The position numbers and the translations under genes are program-made. From JALSRD01 sp964476595 (GTDB lineage Bacteria; Desulfobacterota; Desulfobacteria; Desulfobacterales; JALSRD01): 64,000 bases of DNA. Shown here piece by piece: positions 50,843 through 59,946 of this stretch. The stretch is from positions 8,848-72,847 of the forward strand of contig CAYZCL010000064.1 in the NCBI GenBank assembly GCA_964476595.1, given 5' to 3'. Below the pieces are notes generated by a model. It was not told the DNA's origin, ran no database searches, and worked only from the letters and a program-made list of their open reading frames with translations. Position 1 is the stretch's first letter. Each line of letters starts with the position of its first letter.

Positions 50843-52366
50843 ATGGAATCACGCCCAGCCTCCGAACCCGTCCTCAGCCTCTCGGGCATCTGCAAGTCCT
50901 TCGGTGCCACCGAGGCCAACCACGACATCGACCTGGACATTTTTGCCGGCGAGATTCACGCCATCCTCGGGGAAAACGGCGCCGGGAAAAGCACCCTGAT
51001 GTCCATCCTGGCCGGCCGCTACCGGCCCGACCGCGGCACCATCCGGCTCGAGGGCCGGCCCGTACGCTTCGCCAACCCGGCCCAGTCCCTGGCGGCCGGC
51101 ATCGGCATGGTCTACCAGCGCTTCATGCTGGTGGAGCGCCTCACGGTCACCGAAAACATCCTGCTGGGCCTGGGCCGCGGGCGGCTGCGGCTGGACATGG
51201 CCCGCGCCGAGCGTGAAATCCGGGAGTTCGCCGAGCGCTACGACCTGCACATCGACCCCTCGCAGACCGTCTCGCGCCTGTCCATGGGCGAACGCCAGCG
51301 GGTGGAAATCCTCAAGCTGCTCTACCGCCGGGCGCAGATCCTGATCTTCGACGAACCCACGGCCGTACTCTCGCCCCCGGAGATCGAGACCCTCTTCGGC
51401 ATCCTGCGCCGTCTGCGCGAGCTGGGGCACACCATCCTGTTCATCACCCACAAGCTCGAAGAAGTCATGACGCTGGCGGCGCGCATCTCCATCCTGCGGC
51501 GGGGGAAAATGGTGGGCTCTTTTGCCGCCGGCCAGGTGCGCTCGCGGCGCGAACTGGCCCGCCGGATGGTGGGCCGCGAGGTGCTGCTGGAGGTCGACCG
51601 CCCGGCGGTGGAGACCGGCGAGACGGTTTTTGCCGTGCGGGACCTGGCGGCGCGCGACGCGGCCGGGCGGCCGCTTTTCGAGGACATCACGCTGTCGGTG
51701 CGGCGCGGCGAAATCCTGGCGCTGACCGGGGTGGCCGGCAACGGGCAGGGGCCGCTCACGGCCGCCTTGGCCGGGCTGCTGCCGCATGCTGCGGGCCGCG
51801 TCGACTTCCTGGGCCGCACCTGGGAGGCCTCCCGCTGGCCGCGGGCGCCGCGCCGCGGGATGGTCTACATTCCAGAGGACCGCCACACCACCGCCAGCGT
51901 ACCGGAGCTTTCCCTGCTGGACAACTTCCTGCTCACCCGCCTGCGGCGCTACCGCCGGGGGCCGGTGCTGTCGCTGTCGCGCGCGCGGCGGGAAACCGAA
52001 CAGGCCCTGGCGGCTTTCGACGTGCGGGCGCCGGCGGGGCCGGACACCGCCGCCCGGCAGCTTTCGGGCGGCAACCTGCAGAAATTCGTCCTCAGCCGCG
52101 AGTTGGCGGGACGTCCGGCGCTGATCATCGCCGAGCAGCCCACCAGCGGTCTGGACATCGGCGCCACCGAGGAGGTCTGGCAGACACTGCTGGCACAGCG
52201 CCGCCACGCGGCCGTGCTGCTGGTCTCGGGCGACCTGCGCGAGGTGCTGTCGCTGGCCGACCGCGTGGCGGTTATGTACCGCGGCAGAATCATTGAAACC
52301 GTATCGGCCCACGACGCGCACCAGGCGTCGCGGGTGGGCCTGCTCATGGCGGGCATCCGGGACTAG
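50843..52366 (+). CDS. Double ABC ATPase of a nucleoside/nucleobase importer (cluster 1)
   Basis: A 507-residue RbsA/NupO-like protein with two ABC modules. Module 1: GENGAGKST Walker A, LSMGERQRVEIL signature, LIFDEPTAVL Walker B, FITHKL switch. Module 2 has a degenerate Walker A (GVAGNGQGPL) but LSGGNLQKFVL and IIAEQPTSGLDI, the normal pattern for this subfamily. It powers the two permeases encoded right after it. It lies 6 bp after the phosphoribosyltransferase gene. Confidence 0.93.
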   Translation: MESRPASEPVLSLSGICKSFGATEANHDIDLDIFAGEIHAILGENGAGKSTLMSILAGRYRPDRGTIRLEGRPVRFANPAQSLAAGIGMVYQRFMLVERLTVTENILLGLGRGRLRLDMARAEREIREFAERYDLHIDPSQTVSRLSMGERQRVEILKLLYRRAQILIFDEPTAVLSPPEIETLFGILRRLRELGHTILFITHKLEEVMTLAARISILRRGKMVGSFAAGQVRSRRELARRMVGREVLLEVDRPAVETGETVFAVRDLAARDAAGRPLFEDITLSVRRGEILALTGVAGNGQGPLTAALAGLLPHAAGRVDFLGRTWEASRWPRAPRRGMVYIPEDRHTTASVPELSLLDNFLLTRLRRYRRGPVLSLSRARRETEQALAAFDVRAPAGPDTAARQLSGGNLQKFVLSRELAGRPALIIAEQPTSGLDIGATEEVWQTLLAQRRHAAVLLVSGDLREVLSLADRVAVMYRGRIIETVSAHDAHQASRVGLLMAGIRD

Positions 52367-52369
52367 GCC

Positions 52370-53428
52370 ATGGCGATCACCCTGGAAGAAAGGCCCTCCG
52401 CCCTGCACCCCCTGGTGACCACCGTCCTGGCCGTGGTGCCTGTCCTGCTGGTGGGCGCGGCGCTCTTCGCGCTGCTGGGCACCGACCCGCTGGAGGCCTA
52501 CCGCGTCATGGCGGTGGGCGCCTTCGGCAGCTGGTTCGACTTCTCCGAGGTGCTCGTCAAGGCCATCCCGCTGATGCTCACGGGCCTCTCGGTGGCCCTG
52601 GCTGCGCGCATGCTGCTGTGGAACATCGGGGCCGAGGGGCAGCTGGTGTTCGGCGGCGTCTTCGCGGCCGGGGTGGCCCTGTTCTGGGTCCCGCGCCTGC
52701 CGCCGTCGCTGGTCATCCCGACCCTGGTGGCGGCCGGCTTCGCCGGCGGCGCCCTGTGGGCCCTGGTGCCGGCGGTGCTCAAGGCACGCTGGAACGTCAA
52801 CGAGATCATCACCACGCTGATGTTCAACTACGTGGCCATCATCTTCATGGAGCACCTCTACTTCGGCCCCTGGCGCGACCCCATGGGCATGGGATTTCCG
52901 GGAACGGCCATGTTCCCGCAGGCGGCCTGGCTGCCGCGCTTCTTCCAGACACGCATCCACCTGGGCCTCTTCATCGCCCTGGCGGCCGCGGCGGCGCTGT
53001 ATACCGCCCTGGCCTACACCCCCTGGGGCTACCGCGTGCGGGTCATCGGGCTGAGCGACCGCGCGGCGCGCTACGCGGGCTTCGCCTTCGGCCGCCAGCA
53101 GGTGATCGTCATGCTGCTCAGCGGCGGCCTGGCCGGGCTGGCCGGCATGGGCGAGGTGTGCGGCATCCACATGCGCCTGCAGCAGGGGCTGGCGGTGGGC
53201 TACGGCTACGACGGTATCATTATCGCCTTCCTGGCGCGCCTCAACCCGGCGGCGGTGCCCGTGGCGGCGGTGCTGCTGGCCGGCCTCATCGTGGGCGGCG
53301 ACCAGCTGCAGACCGCCACGCACCTGCCGTCCTCCATCAGCCTGGTACTGGAAGGCGCGCTGCTGCTGGCCGTGCTGGGGTCGTCTTTTTTCAACCGCTA
53401 CCGCATCCGCCTCACCCGGAGCCGCTGA
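52370..53428 (+). CDS. ABC transporter permease, NupP/YufP-like (cluster 1)
   Basis: A 352-residue membrane protein of the BPD_transp_2 group with about nine to ten helices. Family sequences include MLLWNIGAEGQLVFGGV, RWNVNEIITTLMFNYVAI and RAARYAGFAFGRQQ. It lies 3 bp after the ATPase gene and 1 bp before the second permease, with which it forms the channel. Confidence 0.92.
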   Translation: MAITLEERPSALHPLVTTVLAVVPVLLVGAALFALLGTDPLEAYRVMAVGAFGSWFDFSEVLVKAIPLMLTGLSVALAARMLLWNIGAEGQLVFGGVFAAGVALFWVPRLPPSLVIPTLVAAGFAGGALWALVPAVLKARWNVNEIITTLMFNYVAIIFMEHLYFGPWRDPMGMGFPGTAMFPQAAWLPRFFQTRIHLGLFIALAAAAALYTALAYTPWGYRVRVIGLSDRAARYAGFAFGRQQVIVMLLSGGLAGLAGMGEVCGIHMRLQQGLAVGYGYDGIIIAFLARLNPAAVPVAAVLLAGLIVGGDQLQTATHLPSSISLVLEGALLLAVLGSSFFNRYRIRLTRSR

Positions 53429-53429
53429 C

Positions 53430-54350
53430 ATGGACGACCTGGCCTTCATCTTCGCCATCACCCTGAAATCCAGCGTTCCCGTGCTGCTGGCCAGCCTGGG
53501 GGAGATCATCACCGAACGCAGCGGCATCCTCAACCTGGGCCTGGAGGGCATGATGCTGGTGGGGGCCCTGACGGGTTTCGTGGTGGGCCAGCAGAGCGGG
53601 TCGCTGCCGCTGGCCTTCGCCGGCGCCATGGCGGCCGGCATGCTGCTGGCCCTGATGCACGCCTTTTTCTGTATCCACCTGCGGGCCAGCCAGGTCATCA
53701 GCGGACTGGCCGTCACCATCCTGGCCACCGGCCTTTCCAGTTTCCTGGGGCGGCCCTTCATCGGGCGCGTGGGCATCCACCTGGGCAGCCTGCCCCTGGG
53801 GCCCCTGGCCAAAGTTCCCCTCGTCGGTCCGGTGCTGGCGCAGCAGAACTGGCTCTGCCTGGCGGCCCTGGCGCTGGTGCCGCTGACGGCCTGGGCGCTG
53901 GCCGGCAGCTGGCCGGGGCTTTCCATCCGGGCCGTCGGCGAGGACCCCGAGGCCGCCGACGCCGCCGGCGTTCCCGTGGCCCGCATCCGTTACGCCTGCA
54001 CCCTCTTCGGCGGCCTGCTGGCCGGCCTGGGCGGGGCCTACCTCTCGCTGGTGTACACCCCCGGCTGGAAAGAGGGGATGACCGGCGGGCAGGGCTGGAT
54101 CGCCATCGCCATGGTGATCTTCGCCACCTGGCGGCCGGGCCGCGCGCTGTTCGGGGCGCTTCTGTTCGGGGGGCTCACGGCGCTGCAGTTCTACTTCCAG
54201 GCTACGGGCACCGAACTGGTGCCGGCCTGGATCCTGCGCCTGCTGCCCTACCTGCTGACCGTGGGCATCCTGTTTGCGGTGACGGCCGTAAAACGCACCC
54301 GCTTCGGAGCCGCGCCAGCGGCCCTGGGCCAACCCTTTTCCCGCGGTTGA
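53430..54350 (+). CDS. ABC transporter permease, NupQ/YufQ-like (cluster 1)
   Basis: A 306-residue membrane protein: LASLGEIITERSGILNLGLEGMM is the signature opening of this permease type, and AVGEDPEAADAAGVPVARIRY the coupling loop. Together with the preceding permease it completes cluster 1. The frame ends in a short basic tail. The next gene is separated by a promoter region. Confidence 0.92.
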   Translation: MDDLAFIFAITLKSSVPVLLASLGEIITERSGILNLGLEGMMLVGALTGFVVGQQSGSLPLAFAGAMAAGMLLALMHAFFCIHLRASQVISGLAVTILATGLSSFLGRPFIGRVGIHLGSLPLGPLAKVPLVGPVLAQQNWLCLAALALVPLTAWALAGSWPGLSIRAVGEDPEAADAAGVPVARIRYACTLFGGLLAGLGGAYLSLVYTPGWKEGMTGGQGWIAIAMVIFATWRPGRALFGALLFGGLTALQFYFQATGTELVPAWILRLLPYLLTVGILFAVTAVKRTRFGAAPAALGQPFSRG

Positions 54351-54366
54351 AAAGTTTCTTTTCCGA

Positions 54367-54395
54367 TTGCCAATTTTTCCGTAATAAGGTATAAG
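54367..54395 (+). promoter_or_regulatory. Candidate promoter of transporter cluster 2
   Basis: TTGCCA (54367-54372) and TATAAG (54390-54395) with exact 17-bp spacing in a very AT-rich 78-bp gap. It suggests cluster 2 has its own promoter. Confidence 0.55.
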
Positions 54396-54397
54396 AT

Positions 54398-54416
54398 ATT
54401 TTATTTTAAATAAAAT
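54398..54416. promoter_or_regulatory. AT-only palindrome, possible operator
   Basis: ATTTTATTT and AAATAAAAT are perfect 9-bp arms around one T (54398-54416), placed between the candidate -10 and the AGGAGG (54418-54423) of the next gene, where a repressor or RNA structure could act. Confidence 0.4.
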
Positions 54417-54428
54417 CAGGAGGATAAA

Positions 54429-55493
54429 ATGAAAAAAGTGCTTGCGGTAATGGCGACGGCTCTTCTGCTGGTAACTTTCTGCGGCGGCACGGCGGCCGCC
54501 AAGGACTTCCAGGTGGGCTTCGTGTACGTCTCGCCCATCGGCGACGCCGGGTGGTCCTGGGCCCACGACCAGGGCCGCAAGGCGCTGGACAAGATGCCGG
54601 GCGTCAAGACCTCTTTTGTGGAATCCGTACCCGAGGGCCAGGACGCCGAGCGGGTCATCCTCAACATGGCGCGCAAGGGCTACCGCATCATTTTCGCCAC
54701 CAGTTACGGCTATATGGACCCCATGCTCAAGGTGGCCAAGAAGTTCCCCAAGACCGTCTTCATGCACTGCTCGGGTTTCAAGACCGCCAAGAACATGGGC
54801 AACTACTTCGGGCGCATGTACCAGGCCCGCTTCCTCACCGGCATGGTGGCCGGCGCCATGACCAAGAGCAACACCATCGGCTACGTGGCGGCCTTCCCCA
54901 TCCCCGAGGTCATCCGCGGCATCAACGCCTTCGCCCTGGGCGTGCAGAGCGTGAACCCCAAGGCCCAGGTGCGCGTGGTGTGGACCAAGACCTGGTACGA
55001 CCCGGCCACCGAGAAGGAGGCCGCCAAGAGCCTGCTGGACGTAGGCGCCGACGTGCTCACCCAGCACCAGGACTCCCCGGCCACCCAGGAAGCCGCCCAG
55101 GAAAAGGGCGCCTACTCCATCGGCTACAACTCCGACATGTCCAAATTCGCCCCCAAGGCCCACCTGGTGGCGGCCGTCTGGAACTGGACGCCCTTCTACC
55201 GCTACATCGTCGAGCAGGTGGAAAAGGGCACCTGGAAAGCCAAGGCCTACTGGTGGGGCATCGACAAGGGCATCGTGAACATCTCGCCCATGGGGCCCAT
55301 GGTTCCCCAGGCCGTCAAAGACAAGGTGCTGGCCGCCAAGAAAGACCTGATCGCCGGGAAGCTGAAGGTCTTCGCCGGTCCCGTCGCCGACCAGAAGGGT
55401 GACACCAAGATCGCCGACGGCAAGGTGGCCTCGGACAAGGAACTGCTCGGCATGACGTGGTTCGTCAAAGGCGTCGTCGGATCCACCCAGTAA
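54429..55493 (+). CDS. BMP-family ABC transporter substrate-binding protein (cluster 2)
   Basis: A 354-residue precursor with signal peptide (VLAVMATALLLVTFCGGTAAA) and Bmp fold (FQVGFVYVSPIGDAGWSWAHDQ; GYRIIFATSYGYMDPML; VAAVWNWTPFYRYIV). The aromatic-rich loops suit stacking against a purine or pyrimidine ring. A strong AGGAGG precedes the ATG. It opens cluster 2 and is a paralogue of the cluster 1 binding protein, but the ligand loops differ, so the specificities may differ. Confidence 0.9.
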   Translation: MKKVLAVMATALLLVTFCGGTAAAKDFQVGFVYVSPIGDAGWSWAHDQGRKALDKMPGVKTSFVESVPEGQDAERVILNMARKGYRIIFATSYGYMDPMLKVAKKFPKTVFMHCSGFKTAKNMGNYFGRMYQARFLTGMVAGAMTKSNTIGYVAAFPIPEVIRGINAFALGVQSVNPKAQVRVVWTKTWYDPATEKEAAKSLLDVGADVLTQHQDSPATQEAAQEKGAYSIGYNSDMSKFAPKAHLVAAVWNWTPFYRYIVEQVEKGTWKAKAYWWGIDKGIVNISPMGPMVPQAVKDKVLAAKKDLIAGKLKVFAGPVADQKGDTKIADGKVASDKELLGMTWFVKGVVGSTQ

Positions 55494-55650
55494 CCGGCCG
55501 GACACGTCACCGGGCACGGCACGGCGCCGCTGATCCGGTAACGGCCCCCATCCCCACGGAGCCAGCGGCGCGGCGCGCCTGTCGACCGCCGAGGACTCCG
55601 TGGACACCTCTTTCGTTCCCCGGGAACGGTTCAGCGGCAGGGCATGCAGG

Positions 55651-56718
55651 ATGGCAATATCTCTAAGAATCCGAAAACGCCAGACCCCCCTGAAACTGCA
55701 GTCGGGACTCGTGGTGACGGCGGCGCTGGTGCTTTCGCTGGCACTCAGCGCCCTGCTGCTCAAGCTCCAGGGCAAACCGGCCGGACAGGCCATGCTGGTC
55801 ATCTTCCAGGGGGCTTTCGGCTCTTTCTGGGCCTTGGAGGACAGCCTCATCAAGGCGGTGCCCATCTTCCTGTGCTCACTGGGCGTGGCGGTGGCCTTCC
55901 GCCTGCAGATCTGGAACATCGGCGCCGAAGGCCAGTACGCCATGGGCGCCGTGGGGGCCTCGTGGGTGGCGCTGACCTTTTCATCGCTGCCGTGGTACCT
56001 GCTCCAACCCCTCATGCTGGCGGCCGCCTCGGTGACCGGCGGGCTGTGGGGCCTGATCCCGGCGGTACTCAAGCTGCGCATGCGCACCAACGAGATCATC
56101 GTCACCCTGATGCTCAACTACATCGCCATCCTTTTCCTCGACTACCTGGTCTACGGCCCTTGGAAAGACCCGCGCAGCTATGGTTTCCCCATGACACGGC
56201 AGTTCGAGGCGGCCGCCGTGGTCTCCAAGATCGGCGAGAGTAACCTGAACTGGGGCATCCTGGTGTGCGTGGCGGCGGGCCTCATCTTCTGGATCTTCTT
56301 CCGTTTCACGCGCTACGGCTACGAGATCAAGGCCGGCGGTGAAAACATCCGCGCGGCGCGCTACGCCCGCATGCCCTACGACACCCTGGTGATGCTGGTG
56401 ATGGTGCTCTCCGGCGCCCTGGCCGGCTGGGCCGGGTTCCTGGAGGTATCGGCCACGGTCAACCGGCTGGAGCCCTCCATCATGGTGGGCTACGGCTACA
56501 CCGCTATCGTGGTGGCCTGGCTGGCGCGGCTCAACCCGCTGTTCATCGGGGTGGCCTCGCTGCTGCTGGCCGGGCTGCGGGTGGGCGTCGAGCAACTGCA
56601 GCTGGACTTCCAGGTGCCGGCGGCCTTCGGCCAGATCATGGAGGGACTTATTCTACTCACCGTGCTGGCGGGCGGGTTTTTCGTCAACTACCGATTCTAC
56701 TTCGGAAAAAAGGACTGA
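55651..56718 (+). CDS. ABC transporter permease, NupP/YufP-like (cluster 2)
   Basis: A 355-residue membrane permease, paralogue of the protein at 52370-53428 (LQIWNIGAEGQYAMGAVG; MRTNEIIVTLMLNYIAILF; ENIRAARYARMPYD). ATG 55651 has AGGG 8 nt upstream; a GTG at 55600 is in frame but would add a non-hydrophobic tail. The TGATG junction couples it to the next permease. Confidence 0.91.
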   Translation: MAISLRIRKRQTPLKLQSGLVVTAALVLSLALSALLLKLQGKPAGQAMLVIFQGAFGSFWALEDSLIKAVPIFLCSLGVAVAFRLQIWNIGAEGQYAMGAVGASWVALTFSSLPWYLLQPLMLAAASVTGGLWGLIPAVLKLRMRTNEIIVTLMLNYIAILFLDYLVYGPWKDPRSYGFPMTRQFEAAAVVSKIGESNLNWGILVCVAAGLIFWIFFRFTRYGYEIKAGGENIRAARYARMPYDTLVMLVMVLSGALAGWAGFLEVSATVNRLEPSIMVGYGYTAIVVAWLARLNPLFIGVASLLLAGLRVGVEQLQLDFQVPAAFGQIMEGLILLTVLAGGFFVNYRFYFGKKD

Positions 56719-57635
56719 TGGACGGCCTCACCATATCGCTGCTGGCCGCCGCGGTGCAGTCCGGCACACCTATTTTATACGCCACCCTGGGTGAGATTCT
56801 CACCGAGAAATCCGGCATCCTCAACCTGGGGGTGGAGGGCATCATGATGGTGGGCGCCCTGGCGGCCTTTCTCACGGCGCTGACCACCGGCAGCCCGGCC
56901 CTGGGGTTTGTCGTAGGCGGCCTGGCCGGTGCGCTGCTGGCCGGGGTTCACGCCGCCGTGTGCCTCGGTTTCCAGGGAAACCAGGTAGTCTCCGGGCTGG
57001 CCCTGACCATCCTGGGAACCGGCCTGGCCAACTTCCTGGGTACGCCCTTCGTGGGCAAGAGCGGACCGGGGTTCACGGCCATGCCCATTCCGGGGCTGGC
57101 CGACCTTCCGCTGCTGGGCCCGGTTTTCTTCCACCAGGACGTGCTGGTGTACCTGTCCTACCTGGCGGTGCCGCTGCTGTGGCTCTTTTTACGCAACACG
57201 CGCTGGGGGCTGGACCTGCGCAGCGTGGGTGAAAACCCGGCCGCCGCCGCCGCCAACGGCCTCAACGTGGTGGTCTGGCGCTGGATCGGCACCCTTGCCG
57301 GCGGGTTCCTGACCGGCCTGGGCGGTGCCTACTTGTCCCTGGCCTATACCCACCTGTGGACCAACGGCCTTTCGGCCGGTCGGGGGTGGATCGCGGTGGC
57401 GCTGGTGATTTTCGCCTTCTGGCGGGCGGAGCGCGCGATGCTGGGGGCCTACCTGTTCGGCGGCGTGATGGCCTTCCAGCTGCGGCTGCAGGCCGCCGGT
57501 ACGCACCTGCCCTCGTCGCTGCTGCTCATGCTGCCCTACGCCCTGACCGTCATCGTGCTGGTGCTGGCCTCCTGGCGGCAGATGCGCAGCGCCATGCCCG
57601 CCGGCCTGGGCATCAACATCGAACCCCCCGACTAG
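56718..57635 (+). CDS. ABC transporter permease, NupQ/YufQ-like (cluster 2)
   Basis: A 305-residue membrane permease, paralogue of 53430-54350 (ATLGEILTEKSGILNLGVEGIM; SVGENPAAAAANGLNVVVWR). It starts on the last base of the upstream stop codon. A weak hairpin and T-rich run follow its stop (57650-57685). Confidence 0.92.
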   Translation: MDGLTISLLAAAVQSGTPILYATLGEILTEKSGILNLGVEGIMMVGALAAFLTALTTGSPALGFVVGGLAGALLAGVHAAVCLGFQGNQVVSGLALTILGTGLANFLGTPFVGKSGPGFTAMPIPGLADLPLLGPVFFHQDVLVYLSYLAVPLLWLFLRNTRWGLDLRSVGENPAAAAANGLNVVVWRWIGTLAGGFLTGLGGAYLSLAYTHLWTNGLSAGRGWIAVALVIFAFWRAERAMLGAYLFGGVMAFQLRLQAAGTHLPSSLLLMLPYALTVIVLVLASWRQMRSAMPAGLGINIEPPD

Positions 57636-57649
57636 GATCGAAGCCGGGC

Positions 57650-57685
57650 GTTCCCGGTTCAGGGGAACAACGTCCGTTTTATTTT
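57650..57685 (+). terminator. Weak terminator-like hairpin before gpt
   Basis: GTTCCC (57650-57655) and GGGAAC (57663-57668) form a 6-bp stem with a 7-nt loop; a T-rich run (GTTTTATTTT) follows about 8 nt later. It could partly end permease transcripts or act in the leader of gpt. Confidence 0.3.
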
Positions 57686-57741
57686 CAATCATCTCAAACG
57701 CGCAACGCTGTTTAGAAAAGAGACCTCACAGGAGATCAGGC

Positions 57742-58230
57742 ATGGCCGAAAACCGATACAATAAGACCTACCCCATTTCTTGGGAACAGCTGCATCGCGA
57801 CTCCAAGGCCCTGGCCTGGCGGCTCCTGGAGCGGGCCCCCTTCGAGGGCATCGTGGCGGTCACCCGCGGCGGGCTGGTGCCGGCCGCCATCGTGGCCCGC
57901 GAGCTGGAGATCCGGCTGGTGGACACGGTCTGTATCTCGACTTACGAGTGGCAGGACCAGCAGTCAGAAGCCCGCATTCTCAAGCGCTTCGACGGCGACA
58001 GCCACGGCTGGCTGATCATCGACGACCTGGTGGACACCGGCAAGACGGCCTCCATCGTGCGCAACATGGTGCCCCACGCCCACTTCGCCACGGTCTACGC
58101 CAAGCCGGCCGGCAGGCCCCTGGTGGACACTTACATCACCGAGGTCAGCCAGGACACCTGGATCCTGTTCCCGTGGGACTCGGAGTCCCAGTTCGTCCAG
58201 CCCCTGGTGGGACAGCAGCAGGAGAAATGA
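57742..58230 (+). CDS. gpt: Xanthine(-guanine) phosphoribosyltransferase (cluster 2)
   Basis: A 162-residue protein very close in layout to enterobacterial Gpt: ISWEQLHRDSKALAWRLL, GIVAVTRGGLVPAAIVAREL, DTVCISTYEW, the PRPP loop LIIDDLVDTGKTA and AKPAGRPLVDTYI...QDTWILFPWD. It converts xanthine, guanine or hypoxanthine to the nucleotide with PRPP, usually at the inner membrane face. It lies between the permease and ATPase genes of cluster 2; the stop overlaps the ATPase start. Confidence 0.94.
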   Translation: MAENRYNKTYPISWEQLHRDSKALAWRLLERAPFEGIVAVTRGGLVPAAIVARELEIRLVDTVCISTYEWQDQQSEARILKRFDGDSHGWLIIDDLVDTGKTASIVRNMVPHAHFATVYAKPAGRPLVDTYITEVSQDTWILFPWDSESQFVQPLVGQQQEK

Positions 58231-59744
58231 TGAGCGGCCCGCAGGCACCCCTGGTGCGCCTGGAAAAAATCAGCAAGTCCTTCGGAGACGTCCACGCCAA
58301 CCGGGACATCGACCTGGACATCCACGCCGGCCGCATCAAGGCCATCCTGGGGGAGAACGGCGCTGGCAAGAGCACCCTGATGGCCATGCTGGCCGGCCAG
58401 CTGCAGCCCGACGGCGGCCGCATCCTGATCGACGGGCGGCCGGTGCGCTTCACCTCCACGCGCCAGGCCATCCACGCCGGCATCGGCATGGTCTATCAGC
58501 ACTTCAAGTTGGTGGAGGCCATGACCGTGGCCGAGAACCTGTTTCTCAGCCAGGAAAAGGGGTTCTGGCTGAGTCACGGCAAAATGGTCGAGAAGACCCG
58601 TCAGCTGGCCGCCCGCTACCACATGACCATCGACCCGGCCGCCAAGATCGCCGACCTGTCCATGGGGGAGCGGCAGCGCGTGGAGATCCTCAAGCTGCTG
58701 CGCCGCGAGAGCCGCGTTCTGATCTTCGACGAACCCACGGCCGTGCTGACGCCCCCGGAGATCGAACAGCTCTTTCGCGCGCTGCGCGAGATGGCCCAGC
58801 AGGGAAAGGCCATCGTCTTCATCAGCCACAAGCTCGACGAGGTCATGGACGTGGCCGACGAGATCGCCATCCTGCGCCGGGGGCGCATCATCGACCAGCT
58901 GTACGTGGCCGAGGTGACCTCCAAGGCCGAACTGGCCCGCCGCATGGTGGGCAAGGAGGTCCTGCTGGAGGTCGAGCGCACCCCCTGCAAAACCGGCAAC
59001 GTGCTGCTGGAGGTGGAAGACCTGCAGGGCGAGGGGCTTCGGGACGTCAACCTGCGGCTGTGCCGGGGGGAGATCCTGGGCATCGTGGGCGTGGCCGGCA
59101 ATGGGCAGAAGTCCCTGGTGGAAATCGTCTGCGGCCTGCAGCCGCCGGCCGGCGGCCGGGTGCGCATCCTGGGTTCCGACTGGAAGCGTTTTTACGCCAC
59201 GCACACCGACAGGAAGACCCTCAGCTACATTCCCGAGGACCGCCAGGGCCTGGCCACCTGCCTGGGCATGAACCTGGTGGAGAACTTCCTGCTGACCACC
59301 CGTTTGACCTTCAGCCGGGGTGTGTGGCTGCAGCGGCAGCAGGCCCGTTCGCGCCTCGAGCGGTTGACCGGCGATTTCGACATCCAGCCGCCCAACGTGG
59401 ACGCCACCGCGGGCCAGCTGTCCGGCGGCAACCTGCAGAAACTGGTCCTGGCACGCGAGTTCTTCCGCCAACCGCGGGTCATCGTGGCCGAACAGCCCAC
59501 CCAGGGCCTGGACGTGGCGGCCACCGAGGAGGTGTGGAAACTGCTGCTCGCGGCGCGGCAAAACGCCGGCATCCTGCTGATCACCGGGGACCTGGCCGAA
59601 GCCTTGGCCCTCTGCGACCGGGTGGCGGTCATGTTCGGCGGTCGCATCGTGGACACATTCCCCACCACCGACGCCGAACGGGTGACGCGCATCGGGGCGA
59701 TGATGGCGGGGCTCGAAACCGCGGGGGAAGCCGCCGCAGGCTAG
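58230..59744 (+). CDS. Double ABC ATPase of a nucleoside/nucleobase importer (cluster 2)
   Basis: A 504-residue paralogue of 50843-52366. Module 1: GENGAGKST, LSMGERQRVEIL, LIFDEPTAVL, FISHKL. Module 2: degenerate GVAGNGQKSL, LSGGNLQKLVL, VAEQPTQGLDV. Two adjacent ATGs (58227, 58230) are possible; the second gives better spacing to GGAG. The start overlaps gpt, so import energy and purine salvage are translationally coupled. Confidence 0.93.
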   Translation: MSGPQAPLVRLEKISKSFGDVHANRDIDLDIHAGRIKAILGENGAGKSTLMAMLAGQLQPDGGRILIDGRPVRFTSTRQAIHAGIGMVYQHFKLVEAMTVAENLFLSQEKGFWLSHGKMVEKTRQLAARYHMTIDPAAKIADLSMGERQRVEILKLLRRESRVLIFDEPTAVLTPPEIEQLFRALREMAQQGKAIVFISHKLDEVMDVADEIAILRRGRIIDQLYVAEVTSKAELARRMVGKEVLLEVERTPCKTGNVLLEVEDLQGEGLRDVNLRLCRGEILGIVGVAGNGQKSLVEIVCGLQPPAGGRVRILGSDWKRFYATHTDRKTLSYIPEDRQGLATCLGMNLVENFLLTTRLTFSRGVWLQRQQARSRLERLTGDFDIQPPNVDATAGQLSGGNLQKLVLAREFFRQPRVIVAEQPTQGLDVAATEEVWKLLLAARQNAGILLITGDLAEALALCDRVAVMFGGRIVDTFPTTDAERVTRIGAMMAGLETAGEAAAG

Positions 59745-59877
59745 TCCCGAGGGGAGGCCGTCCTCCTCTTTTTCCGCCGCACCGGGAAATCCGCCGGCGC
59801 TTCTCACGCCCGCCTTCCGAAGCCACCACCTTTTCCGCAGATGGCTGCGAGAGCGTCCCGGTTTGGCAACATTTTTA

Positions 59878-59905
59878 TTGACTTGTAAAAAAATAGGCGT
59901 AATAG
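59878..59905 (+). promoter_or_regulatory. Candidate promoter for the OadG/OadB pair
   Basis: TTGACT (59878-59883) is followed after 16 bp by TAATAG (59900-59905), inside an AT-rich stretch, about 40 bp before the TTG start of the small membrane protein. Confidence 0.35.
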
Positions 59906-59946
59906 AGGGGGTTTGTTTCGCACTTCATATACAGGAGGGATTCACA

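Noticed and set aside
50849..53986. A 1045-codon minus-strand open frame opposite the cluster 1 transporter
   Set aside because: Antisense shadow of the double ATPase and permease genes, caused by high GC; no family features.
57636..57741. Purine riboswitch before gpt
   Set aside because: No conserved purine-aptamer core could be seen; only a weak hairpin and T-rich run are present.
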